Assembly: GCA_028023455.1 (NCBI GenBank)
Contig: JAQFVV010000185.1
Span: 498,001 to 562,000, forward strand
Length of the DNA: 64,000 nt
Direction of reading: 5' to 3'
Origin: Epiperipatus broadwayi
Lineage: Eukaryota > Onychophora > Udeonychophora > Euonychophora > Peripatidae
Shown here: piece by piece, positions 50,896 through 63,805 of the stretch
Position numbering within the stretch: position 1 is the stretch's first letter
Layout of the letters: each line of letters starts with the position of its first letter
The notes under the pieces: generated by a model
The model's database searches: none
What the model saw: only the letters and a program-made list of their open reading frames with translations
Told to the model about the DNA's origin: nothing
Translations under genes and position numbers: made by a program

Positions 50896-50945
50896 TTGAT
50901 ATTAAAAGTTTTTAACACGGATGAACCCGCAAAATATGTATTTTA

Positions 50946-53488
50946 TATATATATTGAAATAATACGTCGGGTACCTAATGTCAACTTAACTATACTTTTT
51001 TTAATAACTCACTAACCAATCAAACTTAGGGTTTCTCATAATAACACAAACAATTATAAAAATGTAATACTAAATTTAAAAAAAAAACAGTTATATTTTG
51101 TCATTATCTTCATCCCTCAAGTTTGAAATAACCAATGGAATATTTGAAAGAATTCATCTCCTTCAAAAACAATTTATATTCAGACATCTGCATTAAAGTT
51201 AAATAACATTGATGTGGGGTGTTTTTCCAAAATTAATTCTCAAGCCATTTACTAAATATCAAATTATTATTTTCTTTTTTTATTAAATTGTCAGTTGAAA
51301 TTTTTTTATTTATAATTTATAGGCAATTAGCTTAAACTAGTGTTTAATATTTAAAACTAATTATTAGTATAAGAAGTAAATTTGGAACAAAACTTATCAT
51401 TTGTCTCCTACATAATATCACTATTTATTTCATTAATACATAAACAAATAATGAAAAATATCAAATAAAAATAATTACAAAAAAGAATGTTATACAATTT
51501 AAAAAAAATATAATGTCAAATAATTCACATAAAAATATTTACAGTTTGTTTTCATATAAGATATCTTATTAGTATTTATCACAGTCAATTCAGTTTTTGG
51601 TACCTTTTAATTATTTTTACTTTTTTTTTGTTTTGACTTTATAGGACAAGCTTCTTGTGAGTCATACAGATGAGCATAACTTCTATTTAATTTATGGATG
51701 ATTATTTAGCAACAGACCAGAAGTAGGCATAATTAAGTAATATCTTTCAAGCATTCAGTGCATAGGGTTTACAGCAAATGTGACAGATGTACAAACGGCT
51801 TTTAGTCATTCATGTAGAATATCTTCAAACTTTGCATTTTAATGCTTTCTTAATTTTAGTAAATGGGAATCAGCGTTAAAATAATAAGTATCAGGTACCT
51901 TGCAGCTTATCAAATTTTCTGCTTCCACACTCCAAGTGCTTCCATATTGCATAGTTATCCTGCTAATGATATTCTTTTTACTTAAGAGAGAAGTGGAAAT
52001 CTGATCATCACAACCTTACATATGCTATCTAATCGGTCTCTGCTGTTTTTCAATAAATAATATTTTTTTAGTTTAACTTTTATTTTAGAAGTTAAATTTA
52101 AATTTTAATCTGAAATCATAATTATCTCCAGTTCACCATCTACTACTTTTGTTTGTTTTGGTTCTCCATTTAGAAATGTTGCTTAACAGCACTTTCTTTA
52201 TTAAATCATTGTTATAAAATTATTTAAAAATTAAATATAGTATGCATTTCATATTTTTAAGTTTTTCAATATCTTAAAACTATGCAGAATATAAAATATA
52301 CTTAGAACTGTTGATAAACACATACTTTATCTTAAAATCTTTTTATTTCTCTTTTTTTAAAAAAAAAAATTATGACAACTTTAATTGATTATGGGCACAA
52401 AATATCAAACATTAACATTAGTAATCAATGAAAACTATTTTATTGTTTATTAATAAAGTTTTATTTCAATGCAAGATATAGGTGCTAATAGTCATTATAC
52501 AGTTAGATAGCACAATATATAATATTAACAAATACTCTATTTTTCAACATTATATATGTAATTTCCAGTTTTGATAGCTTAACAAAATGCTTTTAAATAA
52601 TTTTTACAACCCATGTTCCTGCTAAATTACAATGTAGATTAAATCACTTTCAAATTCTTTCTAGATTATTTATCCTATTAAACATTTGAAGTATTAAATA
52701 TCATTTTGCATTTATTTTGCAATCTAGTATTTTGTTAAATGATCAAACCAGAATAATAACACATTTAAATATATATATAATAAGAATTTCTTACAATTTT
52801 CTAGATAAATTTAAGTTATAATATAAACAACTAATGATAAAAAAATAACCAATTAAAACTGGCATTACAAACTAAAACTATGCCATCTAATAATAGCATT
52901 GGTAGTACTTATTTTTAAACTAAAATGAAACTGCTTTAGCTTATTACTCTAGATTATATAACAGGTTATAAGGCAGATTATTTTATATATGTAAAAACTG
53001 GGTGTATCATAAATATCCTAGATATTTTCGCAAGTAAACAAATCTCTTCTATAAAAAGTTGTATATATAATAATAAGGTTTTGAAAATTTAACAGAGATT
53101 AAGAGTGGAGAATAATACTACTCGAAACTTTGTGTAATTACTAGCCTGTATTGTCTATTTGTATGTTATTACTAACAAGTTATTTGTATTACATATAATT
53201 CTTTACAGAGAAATTTATTTTCTTGTTAAAATATATAAGAAGTAATCAAATTTATAGTTTTAATACATATAAAATATATTTATGATTTAGTGTTTAAATA
53301 TCTCAAATCTGAAAGGTGGAGTTTTGTTACATGTATAGTGAGAGAAATATTTCTGGAATATTTTTGACAAGACAACACCAGGCTTTAGAGAAGTGCATAA
53401 AAGATTTAGAACATATTAGTTATATGTATATGAAAATAATCCCAGTGCATAACACTAAACTGAAATAAATACCTAAATATAAAATCAT
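50946..53488. other. AT-rich stretch without recognisable features
   Basis: Nothing is recognised here. Confidence 0.6.
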
Positions 53489-53597
53489 CCCATATAGTTA
53501 AGAGATTCAGAAATGCCTTCTGTCAAATATATATTAAAGTTCATATTTATATATTTATTTTACAGAGGGCATTTCGGAATTTCTTAACTATGTATGG
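53489..53597. repeat. Small palindrome (about 40-bp arms)
   Basis: Left arm 53489-53528 (ccatatagttaagagattca ...) and right arm 53558-53597 (... tttcttaactatgtatgg) are imperfect reverse complements around a spacer of about 29 bp. It may be a MITE or a small foldback relic. Confidence 0.65.
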
Positions 53598-53637
53598 TGA
53601 TTATATATATTATAGCCTTTGACTTTGCCAGTAAAGC

Positions 53638-53640
<3 letters not shown>

Positions 53641-53726
<86 letters not shown>
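53641..53726. repeat. (TA)n microsatellite
   Basis: About 85 bp of TA. Confidence 0.95.
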
Positions 53727-53730
<4 letters not shown>

Positions 53731-54129
53731 AATGTTTCATTTAAACTAAGTTTGAATTGCTTGCTTTAAGGATGGTATTCTTTTATAAATGTAAAAGAAT
53801 TGGTATTTTTAAAATGCTAAGAGCTAAAGCTATTTTATTATAATTAATGACAGGTTAGAAATTAATATTATAGTTTCAAAGTTAAAGCTAAAGTTTAAGT
53901 CTTTACGATTAAATATTTCTATTTAAATGTCTTACTAATAAAGAGCATTTTAATTAAGTAATATATTAAAGGCATATTTTCTAAATGCTAACTTTAAAGA
54001 AATTAGCTTAACTAAATAGTATTAAGTTATTTAATTAAACAAGATAAAAAAGTAGTTTTGTAAATAAAATAGTTGATTTTAAATAAAGGATTGCATTAAG
54101 GAATATATATATATATATATATATATCAT
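53727..54129. other. AT-rich stretch ending in a TA run
   Basis: Only a short (TA)n at about 54103-54126 is notable. It abuts the 3' end of the RTE fragment. Confidence 0.7.
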
Positions 54130-54752
54130 CATTATTATCAACCATTATCAATCCACTGCAGGATGAAGGTCTCTCCAAGTTTAATCCATCTTCTCCGATC
54201 TTTAGCTTCTCTTCTCCACATCACCCCTGCACACTTTCTTATTTCATCCATCCATCTCACACGTGGTCTCTTTCTGGGTCTTTTACAATCTCTTGGAATC
54301 CAGTTTAAAATTTCAATTGTCCATCTATTATCATCTCTTCTAACAATATGTCCAGCCCAACTCCACTTCAATCTTTTAATTTTTTCAATGAGGTCAGTAA
54401 CACCTGTTTGTTCTCTTACCCATACATTGCATTTATAATCTCTTCTTGTTACTCCCAACATGCATCTCTCCATACTTCTTTGAGTGGTCTGAAGTCTCTG
54501 TATTGCTCTTCTATTAATTGTCCAAGTCTCAGATCCATAAGTAAAAATTGGTAAAACACATTTGTTAAAAATCTTCCTTTTCAAACACATAGGCATATTT
54601 CCTTTTAGTATCAAGTTATTTCTACCAAAAGCACTTCAACCAAGTTTAATTCTATGATTAATTTCCTCCATTATGTTTCCATCTGTATTAATAATCTGAC
54701 CAAGGTATTTGTAACTGTTAACTTCTTCTAATTCATCATAATCAATCTTTAT

Positions 54753-54756
<4 letters not shown>
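54130..54756 (-). pseudogene. RTE-type LINE 3' fragment
   Basis: The minus strand encodes the C-terminus of an RTE reverse transcriptase: NSYKYLGQIINTDGN, EINHRIKLG, a stop where tryptophan is expected, then SAFGRNNLILKGNMPMCLKRKIF, CVLPIFTYGSETWTI and IKRLKWSWAGHIVRR to the end at LQWIDNG. Apart from that stop, 158 codons are open (54138-54614). It is truncated on the 5' side exactly at a (TA)n tract and bounded by another TA run at its 3' end. It may be the 3' part of the family seen at 1-1935. Confidence 0.85.

Positions 54757-54846
<90 letters not shown>
54757..54846. repeat. (TA)n microsatellite followed by a G run
   Basis: About 90 bp of TA at the 5' truncation of the RTE fragment, followed by eight G. 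Confidence 0.95.
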
Positions 54847-54848
<2 letters not shown>

Positions 54849-57800
54849 GGGGGGTAAATTTTATTTTAACATCCTTATAGAAAATCTTAATAATTAGTTT
54901 TTAAATACTTGGTTAAAAATATTATAAACGGTACTGGGCACTTCAATTGTAAAAGAAGAAAAATTGTGTGTCTTTAAAAGAAAATATAGCACAATTGTTA
55001 TTTTAAATAGTATATTTTATTATGTAATAAGTTTTAATTTTTCTTTTCTAAATAATTGATTTTTAATTGCTGTCTAGACAACTTATGCAATATATTTTTA
55101 TCTCTAGATAACCAACCAAGAATGTCAATTTCTATTATCAAATATTAGTCACATGATTGACAGTATAATTTGACTAATGCATGTAGACATTGCTTACTTG
55201 TTTTACTTGTTTGACTTGTGTTCTTGATTTCACTTAGTTTACTTGTTTCTTTTTAATTTTTAAAAGGATAATTATTTATAAACTAATATTATTTTGTTAT
55301 ACATAATACATAGCTAATTTAAACTGTAATCCAGGCACAAAAGTTAAACTGAAGCTACCAGAAGTTCTTTAAAACTAGAACTTAAAAGTAATAACACAAT
55401 GGATATAGTAACTAAAAATTTGTTTAACAGTAACTGGTGTTTATTTGTATTTTTCATTGTGCTGTTTTCTTTGAGTCATCATCTTGTAGTAAGAACTTTT
55501 CTCAATTTTAATTTTACTAACAGACAGTAAAATCATGTAAGAATTTTATTTTTAGGAACATCAATGCTGTTTAATGATTTTATGTTGTTTAAAGCATTTT
55601 CAATAGCTCATAATTCTAGACTATAACTTGATTTGAAATAAATGTATATTAAAGAGTGTTTATTGAGTTTGTCCTTTACTACAGGAAAAGTCTATTTAAT
55701 TCTGCTTTAATAAACCTTTCTTATTATTGACATTATGGAACCTTATTATTATCATATACACTTCTAATCAATTATTGTAAAGAAAAAAACTCTGATACAA
55801 TATTAAATTAATATTTATGATAATTTAATTGTAATGTTTAAAAGTTAAATTACCTTGGCTTCCCAAAACTGACATTTTGCTGACTTTGTTGTTTTAAAAA
55901 AGTTCAATAAAAGAAAGATATTTATTAGAAATAAATAAATTGTTTGAATTAACTTTTATTATTGAAAATAAACTTTAATAATTATATTATATGCATTGAA
56001 ATGATATTTTTAAGTAATCAAGAATTTTTTATTTAGCAATAATTATGTTGTCTTCATAATTATTGTCAGTCTCTGATAAAGAAATATATAATTTATTATA
56101 GAACTGAATTTTAAATGCTCTTGAATATGTCTCATATTAATATTGTTATACAGAATCTGTTCTATTTATTATCATTATGAATTAATGCTATTAAATCTGC
56201 TTTATTTGTCATCATTGCTAATAATTGAAAATTTAAATGTTCCTAAATATATTTTATATTTATCATTATTGTTGTTATATTGTTACTATTGACTTTAAGA
56301 ACCTGCTCTGAAATATTAAAATATTTTAAGCATTAAAGAAATAAATGCTGTCTGATTTTACTCTTTATTGCTCTTTTCCAATAATTAATAAATGATGTAA
56401 AATATTTGAATATGTGTAATTATTATCATTAATACTTTATTTAAATACATCTCTAGAAGACTGAAATGGCAATAAAATGTGTTTGTGTGCATTTACTCAG
56501 GAATCTTCTATTGTTATTAATATTACTCTTCAAATTGTTGTACATCTAAATTTCATTTAATGTTTTAATAAATAAAGAAACTTTCATTATTAGTTAAACG
56601 GTAAACCTCGGTGACAGTCTCCTGCTAATGGTAGAAGACCCAGGATAAGGACATTATTTTTTATTTATATAAATAAAATGGCTATCTTTTATGTTATAAT
56701 ATATTTTGCTATTATATCTTATTATATATTGCATCCTATGCAAAATTATGTGGTGTAATTTCACAAAATTTTGGTAAACTGTATTATATTGAAGTTTTCA
56801 AAAATACTTATCTTTACAATGGTATATTTTGAATGACTTATTAATCCCTTATTATGAAATTATTTATTGAATGTTTATGTTAAAGTTGAATGGAAATCAG
56901 TGGGGATATATTTTTATTATTTTAGGCTATATTTTGTTAAGCCATATTTGGTAATTATATTTTAAATTGTCAGTTTTACACATTATTTTTAGCATTATAT
57001 TTTGAAGAGATTTTTTCCAGCACTTTTCAAAAGATTAAAGCTGTGTCTCTCTTGTTGATTATTGTTTTTGTTATCACATATATTTTAAAAGAGATCATAG
57101 CCTTGCTCTCTCTTACTATCATTGCAAGCATATATATTTATTTCAAAAATATTATAGCTTAGTCTCTCTCTTATTGTTGTCTTTGGATTATATTGTATAT
57201 CATATCTCTTATCTAAGCATGAAATGCTTATTAAAGCAATTATTTTGCATCCTCAGTATTTTGATAGTTCATATTCATTATTTATATATGTGACAAAAGT
57301 TCTAACATACTTATTTGCCTTCAAATGTAGATGCTAATTTCCGGACTTCATGTCATCATATATATTTCTTTTTTATTGCCTTATTTCTCAAATTATGGCT
57401 ATATTTTCTTTCATGTATATTTTTATATTACAGCCATGAGTTTGTCCTGACAATTAATATAACTTGTTCTAAGGAACATCATCTTTATTTCTGTTGTGTT
57501 TTTCACATTATGAATGTAAGTTATTGCTTGCATAGTTGATGTGTAGGTTTATTTTTTGCATTTTTCCAGTAGTGTAGTTGTAAAACTGATAAATGCTTAT
57601 TTAAAATTTGAAAACATATTCTATTCTTAATAAATAATATACATTTCCTTCAACAGTTATATTACTTGGATTATTAAATCATATAATGTGTTAAATACAT
57701 ACATTTTTCAGAACAAAATAACTTTGTATGAGTGAATAGAATAAATAAAGAACTTCTAGTTAGAACATTTAAATAATACAGTCAATTAATTAGCCATATA

Positions 57801-59105
57801 AAGATAATAGTTTCATTTATAACTTATTTTATCTCACCTTACGTCACTGTAAAATTTAAACTTGTATTATTATTTTTTAAGCTTAATTATATCAAACTGT
57901 ACAATAATTTCCTTATTATTGTGTTTAAATCATTAAAAAGATTCACAAACTGTTATCTGTTTCATGTTTATTGTCAAATAAATATTGATTTATTATTAGT
58001 TTTGCCTACTAGTTTTAATATATCATCTTCACATAAAATATTTTTGAAATCCGAATATTATTTTTTTTTTATTATAATACATTGAATTTAGTCATTAAGA
58101 GTACATGGATATAATTATTTGTCATTTTGTTAAAATATGCATTTTTAGATATTAAGAAAGCATCTAATTAACATAATATTTACTTATTCAATTATTCAGA
58201 GGATTATTTTACCAATTATTCATTGAAAGATTATTGCTTTATGTTTGGATCATTTTATTAGCTAAAATATAATTTGCAAATTTCACTTATAAAATTCTAT
58301 AAGAAGAATAAGTGTTTTGAAATTTAGAAGGGATTTCTGCAGAATTTATTGGATGGTATTTTAAATGGCCATAAAATCTCTCATCAACTCAGGCTATTCA
58401 AATTTTTTCTTAAGTTGTTATTATTATGCTGTTCTAAATTAAGAGTTTATCATGTCTTTTATTGTAGTTATTTTATATAAAATCTATTATTATTATCATC
58501 ATCATCATCATCATTTTGGGAGACATTATTTTAAGATTAAAAACATGTCTCACCATTATAATTACTAGGTTATTATTCATTGCCTAATAATCCTCTAATA
58601 AAAGAAGGAATAAAGTTTTAGTATTATTAAAGTATGATATAAGAACCCTGGGATAATAAAATTACATAAAATTCTAAAATCAAATAAATTATTTTATTAG
58701 GAAAAAAATTTTTTTAATGAACTTAAAATGGCACAAATCTAATAAACATACATTATTAAATATTAATAATTGTACTGTGGATCTCATCACAGTAATGAAA
58801 TGTTGAGAATTATGAGAAAGAGATTATATTATAATGTAACTACTCTGTGGTGAATATTTTAAATTTTGAGAGCATCTGTAGTTTGTAAGAGTGAGTTGAG
58901 AATTATCCTCTTCTGAAAATTTATTTTCAATTATAATTAGAGTATAATTGTTATTATCCTTGTCTTCAAAGCTTTTTTTATTATTGACATATATCATATT
59001 AATAGATAACCCTGAACTTAGCATTTGATATTAATATTGTATATTGTATTTTATAAATAGCATTATGGTTGCTGATTGGTAATCAACAGCCATCCTTCTT
59101 TTGAG

Positions 59106-59106
<1 letters not shown>
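54847..59106. other. Long AT-rich stretch without recognisable features
   Basis: No motif, SINE box or palindrome stands out. A short (ATC)n lies near 58.5 kb. Confidence 0.5.

Positions 59107-59149
<43 letters not shown>
59107..59149. repeat. (TA)n microsatellite
   Basis: About 43 bp of TA next to the left end of a PLE palindrome. Confidence 0.9.
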
Positions 59150-59150
<1 letters not shown>

Positions 59151-59203
59151 TATTTAAAAACATATATATATATTATAACTTTTTGGGCTATACCGTGTAT
59201 TGT

Positions 59204-59258
59204 TTTCCATTAAATACCAATATTTCGACGGAATAGCAACCGCCATTATCAAGGTTAA
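59204..59258 (-). ncRNA. Hammerhead-like relic at PLE 3' end, minus copy
   Basis: Reverse complement of 59804-59858. Stem II reads GGCGG with CCGTC and is followed by GAAATATT, but the first core box is TTGATAA. Confidence 0.5.
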
Positions 59259-59499
59259 CTTTTAAAAGAAAAATTGTTAGATCTTAACAAATAACGTGAC
59301 TGTGTGCAAGATGAGAAATGAGATTCAAGTTCAGCATTCACAATATGAGGCTTATCAAAATGTTTATTTTTTTCAGTATTTTTACCTATTAATTTTAAGT
59401 TAATATTGGATAAAATGAGAGGTTTCCACATAGCTGGAATACATTGTGCTTCATCAGTTCTATTTAAACCAGTAGGTCTCTTCCCATTATTTAGAAACT

Positions 59500-59730
59500 G
59501 GTCACAAACCTAATTTTGATAATACAAAAATACTTGCTAATTTGGAAAGATATGATTTAAGAACCATGAAAGAGTCAATTGAAATATCAAAGAGACCTAC
59601 TGGTTTAAATAGAACTGATAAAGCACAACATATTCCAGCTATGTGGAAACCTCTCATTTTATCCAATATTAACTTAAAATTAATAGGTAAAAATACTGAA
59701 AAAAATAAACATTTTGAATTGTGAATGCTA
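59500..59730 (+). pseudogene. PLE GIY-YIG C-terminal remnant
   Basis: The plus frames read FDNTKILANLERYDLRTMKESIEISKRPTGLNR. This matches the final third of the GIY-YIG domain (compare STRIISRCDNLYQCKIREAIEILKRPDCINKRD in the intact PLE), including the catalytic glutamate and the terminal asparagine. The preceding part is absent. The next codons match a linker to the 3' untranslated region. Confidence 0.78.
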
Positions 59731-59803
59731 AACTTGAATCTCATTTCTCATCTCGCACACAGTCACGTTATTTGTTAAGATCTAACAATTTTTCTTTCAA
59801 AAG

Positions 59804-59858
59804 TTAACCTTGATAATGGCGGTTTCTATTCCGTCGAAATATTGGTGTTTAATGGAAA
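59804..59858 (+). ncRNA. Hammerhead-like relic at PLE 3' end, plus copy
   Basis: TTGATAA (59810-59816), stem II GGCGG/CCGTC with one wobble pair, then GAAATATT. Stem I pairs ACC with GGT, then TTAA with TTAA after a small bulge. The architecture fits a hammerhead, but C3 and G8 are replaced, so it is probably inactive. Confidence 0.5.
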
Positions 59859-59920
59859 ACAATACACGGTATAGCCCAAAAAGTTATAATATATCTACAT
59901 CATATAACCGTGAAAACATT

Positions 59921-59927
59921 AAGTATA

Positions 59928-59958
<31 letters not shown>

Positions 59959-61954
59959 CATGTGTGCACCTACCTAGATGCATATTTGTGCAAAGACTTT
60001 TCTAAAGTAAAGAATTGTGAAGAAGGCAATACTTACTAGGCTAGTCATCTTTTGGATTGTGAAGGTTTTAACAGTTTTTCTTCTTTATTTTATCTTCTAG
60101 ATGTTGGATATATATATATATATAATTATTTTTATTTGAAAATTCTCAATTATTTGAAAATTGAAAGTTCAAGTCTTTGAGAAGGCAGACAAATATTTTA
60201 GATACTATCAACTTTATTTTATTACAGAAAAAATTAGAAGTAAGAGATAAAATAAAAGTGGGGAAAAAAAGGTAAAGAAAATCTTCAAAGAGAAAATCAA
60301 AATTAATATTAAATTAAACATAGAAAATACTTCAAAAATATGTATAAATATATATGAAGTAAAATATAACAAGAAAAAAAACCCTTTTATATCTTATCAA
60401 AGATGATTAGGAAAAAAAAGAATTACTGCTCACTAGCCTTTATAAAAACTTAATATGGTCAATGGTAGAAACAACAGATGCTAAAGATTTCTGTATAAAA
60501 GTTTAACAAACCACTTTTGAAGCTTGAATGTCACTTGACCTTCTAAGCAGCTAATATTTCAATTACTGTATTTTGTGCTTAAAAATTTAATAAGGCTCTA
60601 TCAACGAATAAAATATAAAATAACATCATAAATGAAAACTACTAAGCTCTTATTCTAATCAATTATATCAAAGTTATCATCATGATTTAAATGAAGATTT
60701 AATCCAAATATGTCTTATCCTAATAAGATTTTAATATTCTTTATTTGGGATATGAATATAAATATATAAAGAAATCGAAGTTCTAAAAATTCCAAGCGTT
60801 AATAAAAATTCTGCCTTATCTTAAACTTTATACTTTTGAATTTAATTTTTTATGATTCTGTCACTTTTATTTTATTTTTCAAATTTTCTCAAAGTATTTT
60901 ATTTAGATAGTTTACTCTTTAAAAAAAAAAAAGGTATTTAAGATTTATTTTGCAAAGAATATATATATTTTAAACTAAAATAATCTTTTTTTTTGTTAAA
61001 TAAATATTTTATCAGGTTCACTAAAATCGTAGAATAAGAAATTCTTTTTTTGATATTAAAAACATATATATATAGTCACTAGTTTTAATAATAAAATAAA
61101 AATAAAGATTTTAAAAATTAGCATAACTATGGTCTGAGACAAGTATGTATAAATGCCATTAAATATATATTTACGATGCTTTACTATTTAAAACTCAAAT
61201 TATCCCTATATTCACATGATAAAATATGTAAAAGTACAATTGGAAAAAAAAAGAACCAATACAATTATTATTAAATTTCATCAAATCAATTCAAACTTCT
61301 GATGATTCTATGAATAGCACAGAATGATCTAATTATTACTTTAGGGCTTCTGAGTGACACATTTATTTGAAGATGGAAGTTATCTATCTTATTGTTGGAT
61401 ATTTTCTTCGTTCACCATCTTTTTAAAAAACAAATACTTAACGTAATAAATTAGGTTATGAAATAATCAAAACACAACAATTTCAACCTGAATATGGAGT
61501 TTTAATTCTTATAGAATTTATTACTGTTTATGGTATTTGCAAAAGACATTAATAACAGTGAAGTTTAACTACATTAATAATTATCCTATTTTGCATAATC
61601 AGCATTTTTCTCATTCAGAGAGAATCATAAAAGGTGCTATGACTTACAAATCTAATCTTTACTTTAAAAAAACACATTATCTAAAAACCCCTTTTCTCCT
61701 ATTTTTATTGAAATTCGTGATAAATCTCTAAAAGTAGAACAAGATACAATTTTTAAGCATCATTTCTCAATTTAATAAGGACTTATAGTTTTTATTATAA
61801 AATTATACTTTGAGAATGCTTGAATCAGTTTTTTTCCTTGTTTAATATTAAAGAATAATTAATAAAAAGAATATTGCTTTGTTTAAAAAGAAAAACTTAA
61901 AAACTTTGCTAATGATATTTTTTGAAATGATCTTTGTATTTATAGTTTTTATGT
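59921..61954. other. AT-rich stretch without recognisable features
   Basis: Short CA and TA runs occur near 59.93 and 60.11 kb. Nothing else is recognised. Confidence 0.6.
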
Positions 61955-62284
61955 CATCATCATTGTCAACAATTATCAATCCACTGTAGGATAGAGATCT
62001 CTCCAAGTTCAATCCATTTTCTCCAATCTCTAGCCTCTCTTTTTTACATTACCCCTGCACACTTTCTTATTTTATCTATCCATCTCACATGTGGTCTCTT
62101 TCTAGGTATTTTACAATCTCTTGGATATAAAATTTCAATTGTCTATCTATTATCATATTGTCTAGCAATATGTCCAGAACAATTCCACTTCAGTATTTTA
62201 ATTCTTTCAACAATACCAGAAAACCTGTTTGTTGTTCTCTTGCCCATACATTAAGTTTTCAATCTCTTGTTACTCTTAGCATTG
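61955..62284 (-). pseudogene. RTE-type LINE 3' fragment, second copy
   Basis: This is homologous to 54130-54480 at the DNA level (tatcaatccactgtaggat, then the region encoding the RTE C-terminus). It has many substitutions and frameshifts, so it is older. It ends where a SINE-like sequence begins. Confidence 0.75.
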
Positions 62285-62420
62285 TACTGGTCAAAACATG
62301 TTTATCCATCTAACATGAGCTGGAACTCACAAAATTACTTCAAACCCAGTCCAGCCCAAGATTTAGGTCAGGGACCAGCCTGAATTCGAACCCACTCTCT
62401 AAGCCCCAGATCTAACACCT
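62285..62420 (-). repeat. Possible SINE with a B-box
   Basis: On the minus strand GGGTTCGAATTC (62382-62393) matches a tRNA B-box, in a stretch richer in GC than its surroundings. I could not locate a convincing A-box, so the assignment is tentative. Confidence 0.35.
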
Positions 62421-62769
62421 AATGAATAACATAATATTGATGGCACATGAGAATTAATCTTAATCCGGCTGACTAGCAAAGCTGAGAAAAACAATAAGAC
62501 ATCTATTAACTATGACTATTAAAATATACATAAGCATAGCTGTAATATGTGGAAGTGTAGGAAAAGGAATTTGAACTACTCAAATAAGTTAGACAATAAA
62601 ATATAGTTTAATATACTGACAAATTATTATACATTTATAAATTAATTATATACATTAGTGTGTGTGAATGAGCAAGTGGTAGATAATTACATAGTGTCAT
62701 TCATGCTATTATTTCTCATATGCTCTTTATTAGCTAAATAATATATTACAAATAAACACACATCTTTGG
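62421..62769. other. AT-rich stretch without recognisable features
   Basis: Nothing is recognised here. Confidence 0.6.
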
Positions 62770-62872
62770 TCGGTCTAATATTAAGATGCCAATCAAATAT
62801 TAAAAAGAATTACATAATACTGCCATTAACGCTTTGATTTACGGTTCAGAAACGTGGTGACTAACATATATT
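62770..62872 (+). pseudogene. Small LINE fragment (post-RT region)
   Basis: A plus frame reads RSNIKMPIKY*KELHNTAINALIYGSETW*L. The LIYGSETW word is typical of the region after the RT palm in several LINE clades. About 100 bp with two stops remain, so the clade cannot be named. Confidence 0.6.
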
Positions 62873-63489
62873 TTTATAGGAGTGTTCCGAAATTCATTAT
62901 ACATATGATATAAACTATTTTCATGCCATTGAGGTCATGAAAATAAATAAGATACATTTGAAAAACATATTTGAAAATGACATTTGATTAGATGACAAAA
63001 TATTTAATGAAAAATTATGTTAACGATAGTAAGACGAACGCTTTATTTTCCCCAAGGCATATAGATACTCTTAAATACAGATATATAAATTATGACGGTG
63101 TGAGTGTATATGATTGAAATAAAGTTAATTAATAAAATAGCAGGAATTGGCATTTATATATATATTTTAAGCAAAGCGTAATTTTAATATTAGAGCATTA
63201 AAACTGGGTCATGAAGCAAAAGAAATAATAATACAAAGAAGTTTGTGGTGCTGACATAATAGCCTAAAAATAACTAAGAGGAAAAGGTCATGCTTCTGGA
63301 TGAAAAATGAAATCTCACACCCCCTTCTTGGGTAGTGCTTAGAGAAAAATGGATAGGCATGGCATGGCCCAGACTTTTGCTGGTATAACTGATGCAAGAG
63401 GCCTTTTATCTACGAAGTGACTATGCATAGCATGTGCCAAACTTACAGGATCACTGCCAGAGGCATTTTATACAAAATAAATATGATTC
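62873..63489. other. AT-rich stretch without recognisable features
   Basis: A slightly GC-richer patch near 63.3-63.4 kb has no recognised content. Confidence 0.55.
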
Positions 63490-63553
63490 CGGATAGCTCT
63501 ATGGAATGAGATATGAGAAGAAATCTATGGGTTCGAATTTGTTGCAACCCCCA
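63490..63553 (+). repeat. tRNA-derived SINE fragment
   Basis: GGATAGCTCTATGG (A-box-like, start of a tRNA-like fold) and GGGTTCGAATTT (B-box) are about 35 nt apart, followed by gcaaccccc. A cloverleaf is not intact. A TA run follows about 50 bp downstream. Confidence 0.55.
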
Positions 63554-63725
63554 GATTAAGACTAGAAGCATGTAATATATATATATATATATATGAAGAT
63601 AGGTTAAATGTTATTAATGCAGAATGAATGAATGTCCCTAATGACATTGAATAAGATTTACTGCTTTTAAAAATAAATGACCCTTGTTAGAGTACTATAA
63701 TTTAGACAAATAATACACTATGCAG

Positions 63726-63805
<80 letters not shown>
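63726..63805. repeat. (TA)n(GA)n compound microsatellite
   Basis: About 55 bp of TA then 25 bp of GA. Confidence 0.95.

Larger units (their letters stand above)
45612..50945. mobile_element. Young Penelope-like element: two tandem copies plus an inverted third
   Basis: Two minus-strand copies repeat with a 2535-bp period (45612-48146 and 48147 to about 50296). A plus-strand, 5'-truncated third copy (about 50297-50945) joins the 5' end of copy 2 head to head near 50297, with a short T-rich microhomology. The copies are almost identical. Copy 2 and the inverted copy share a small indel variant (AFSAHQ in place of ASSDLHQ), so they come from the same template. The left end is about 27 nt longer than the right. 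TA runs at both edges hide any target-site duplication. Tandem copies whose shared ends act as pLTRs are the classical PLE form. Confidence 0.92.
59172..59920. mobile_element. Head-to-head PLE 3' fragments (palindrome)
   Basis: The minus arm (about 59172-59485) and plus arm (about 59490-59920) are close reverse complements from attataactttttgggc inward. The plus copy reaches about 90 bp further 5'. The left end stops at the TA tract, while the right end adds about 30 nt (ctacatcatataaccgtgaa ...), the same longer end seen at 36.5 kb. Both arms keep a hammerhead-like segment near the 3' end. Confidence 0.82.
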
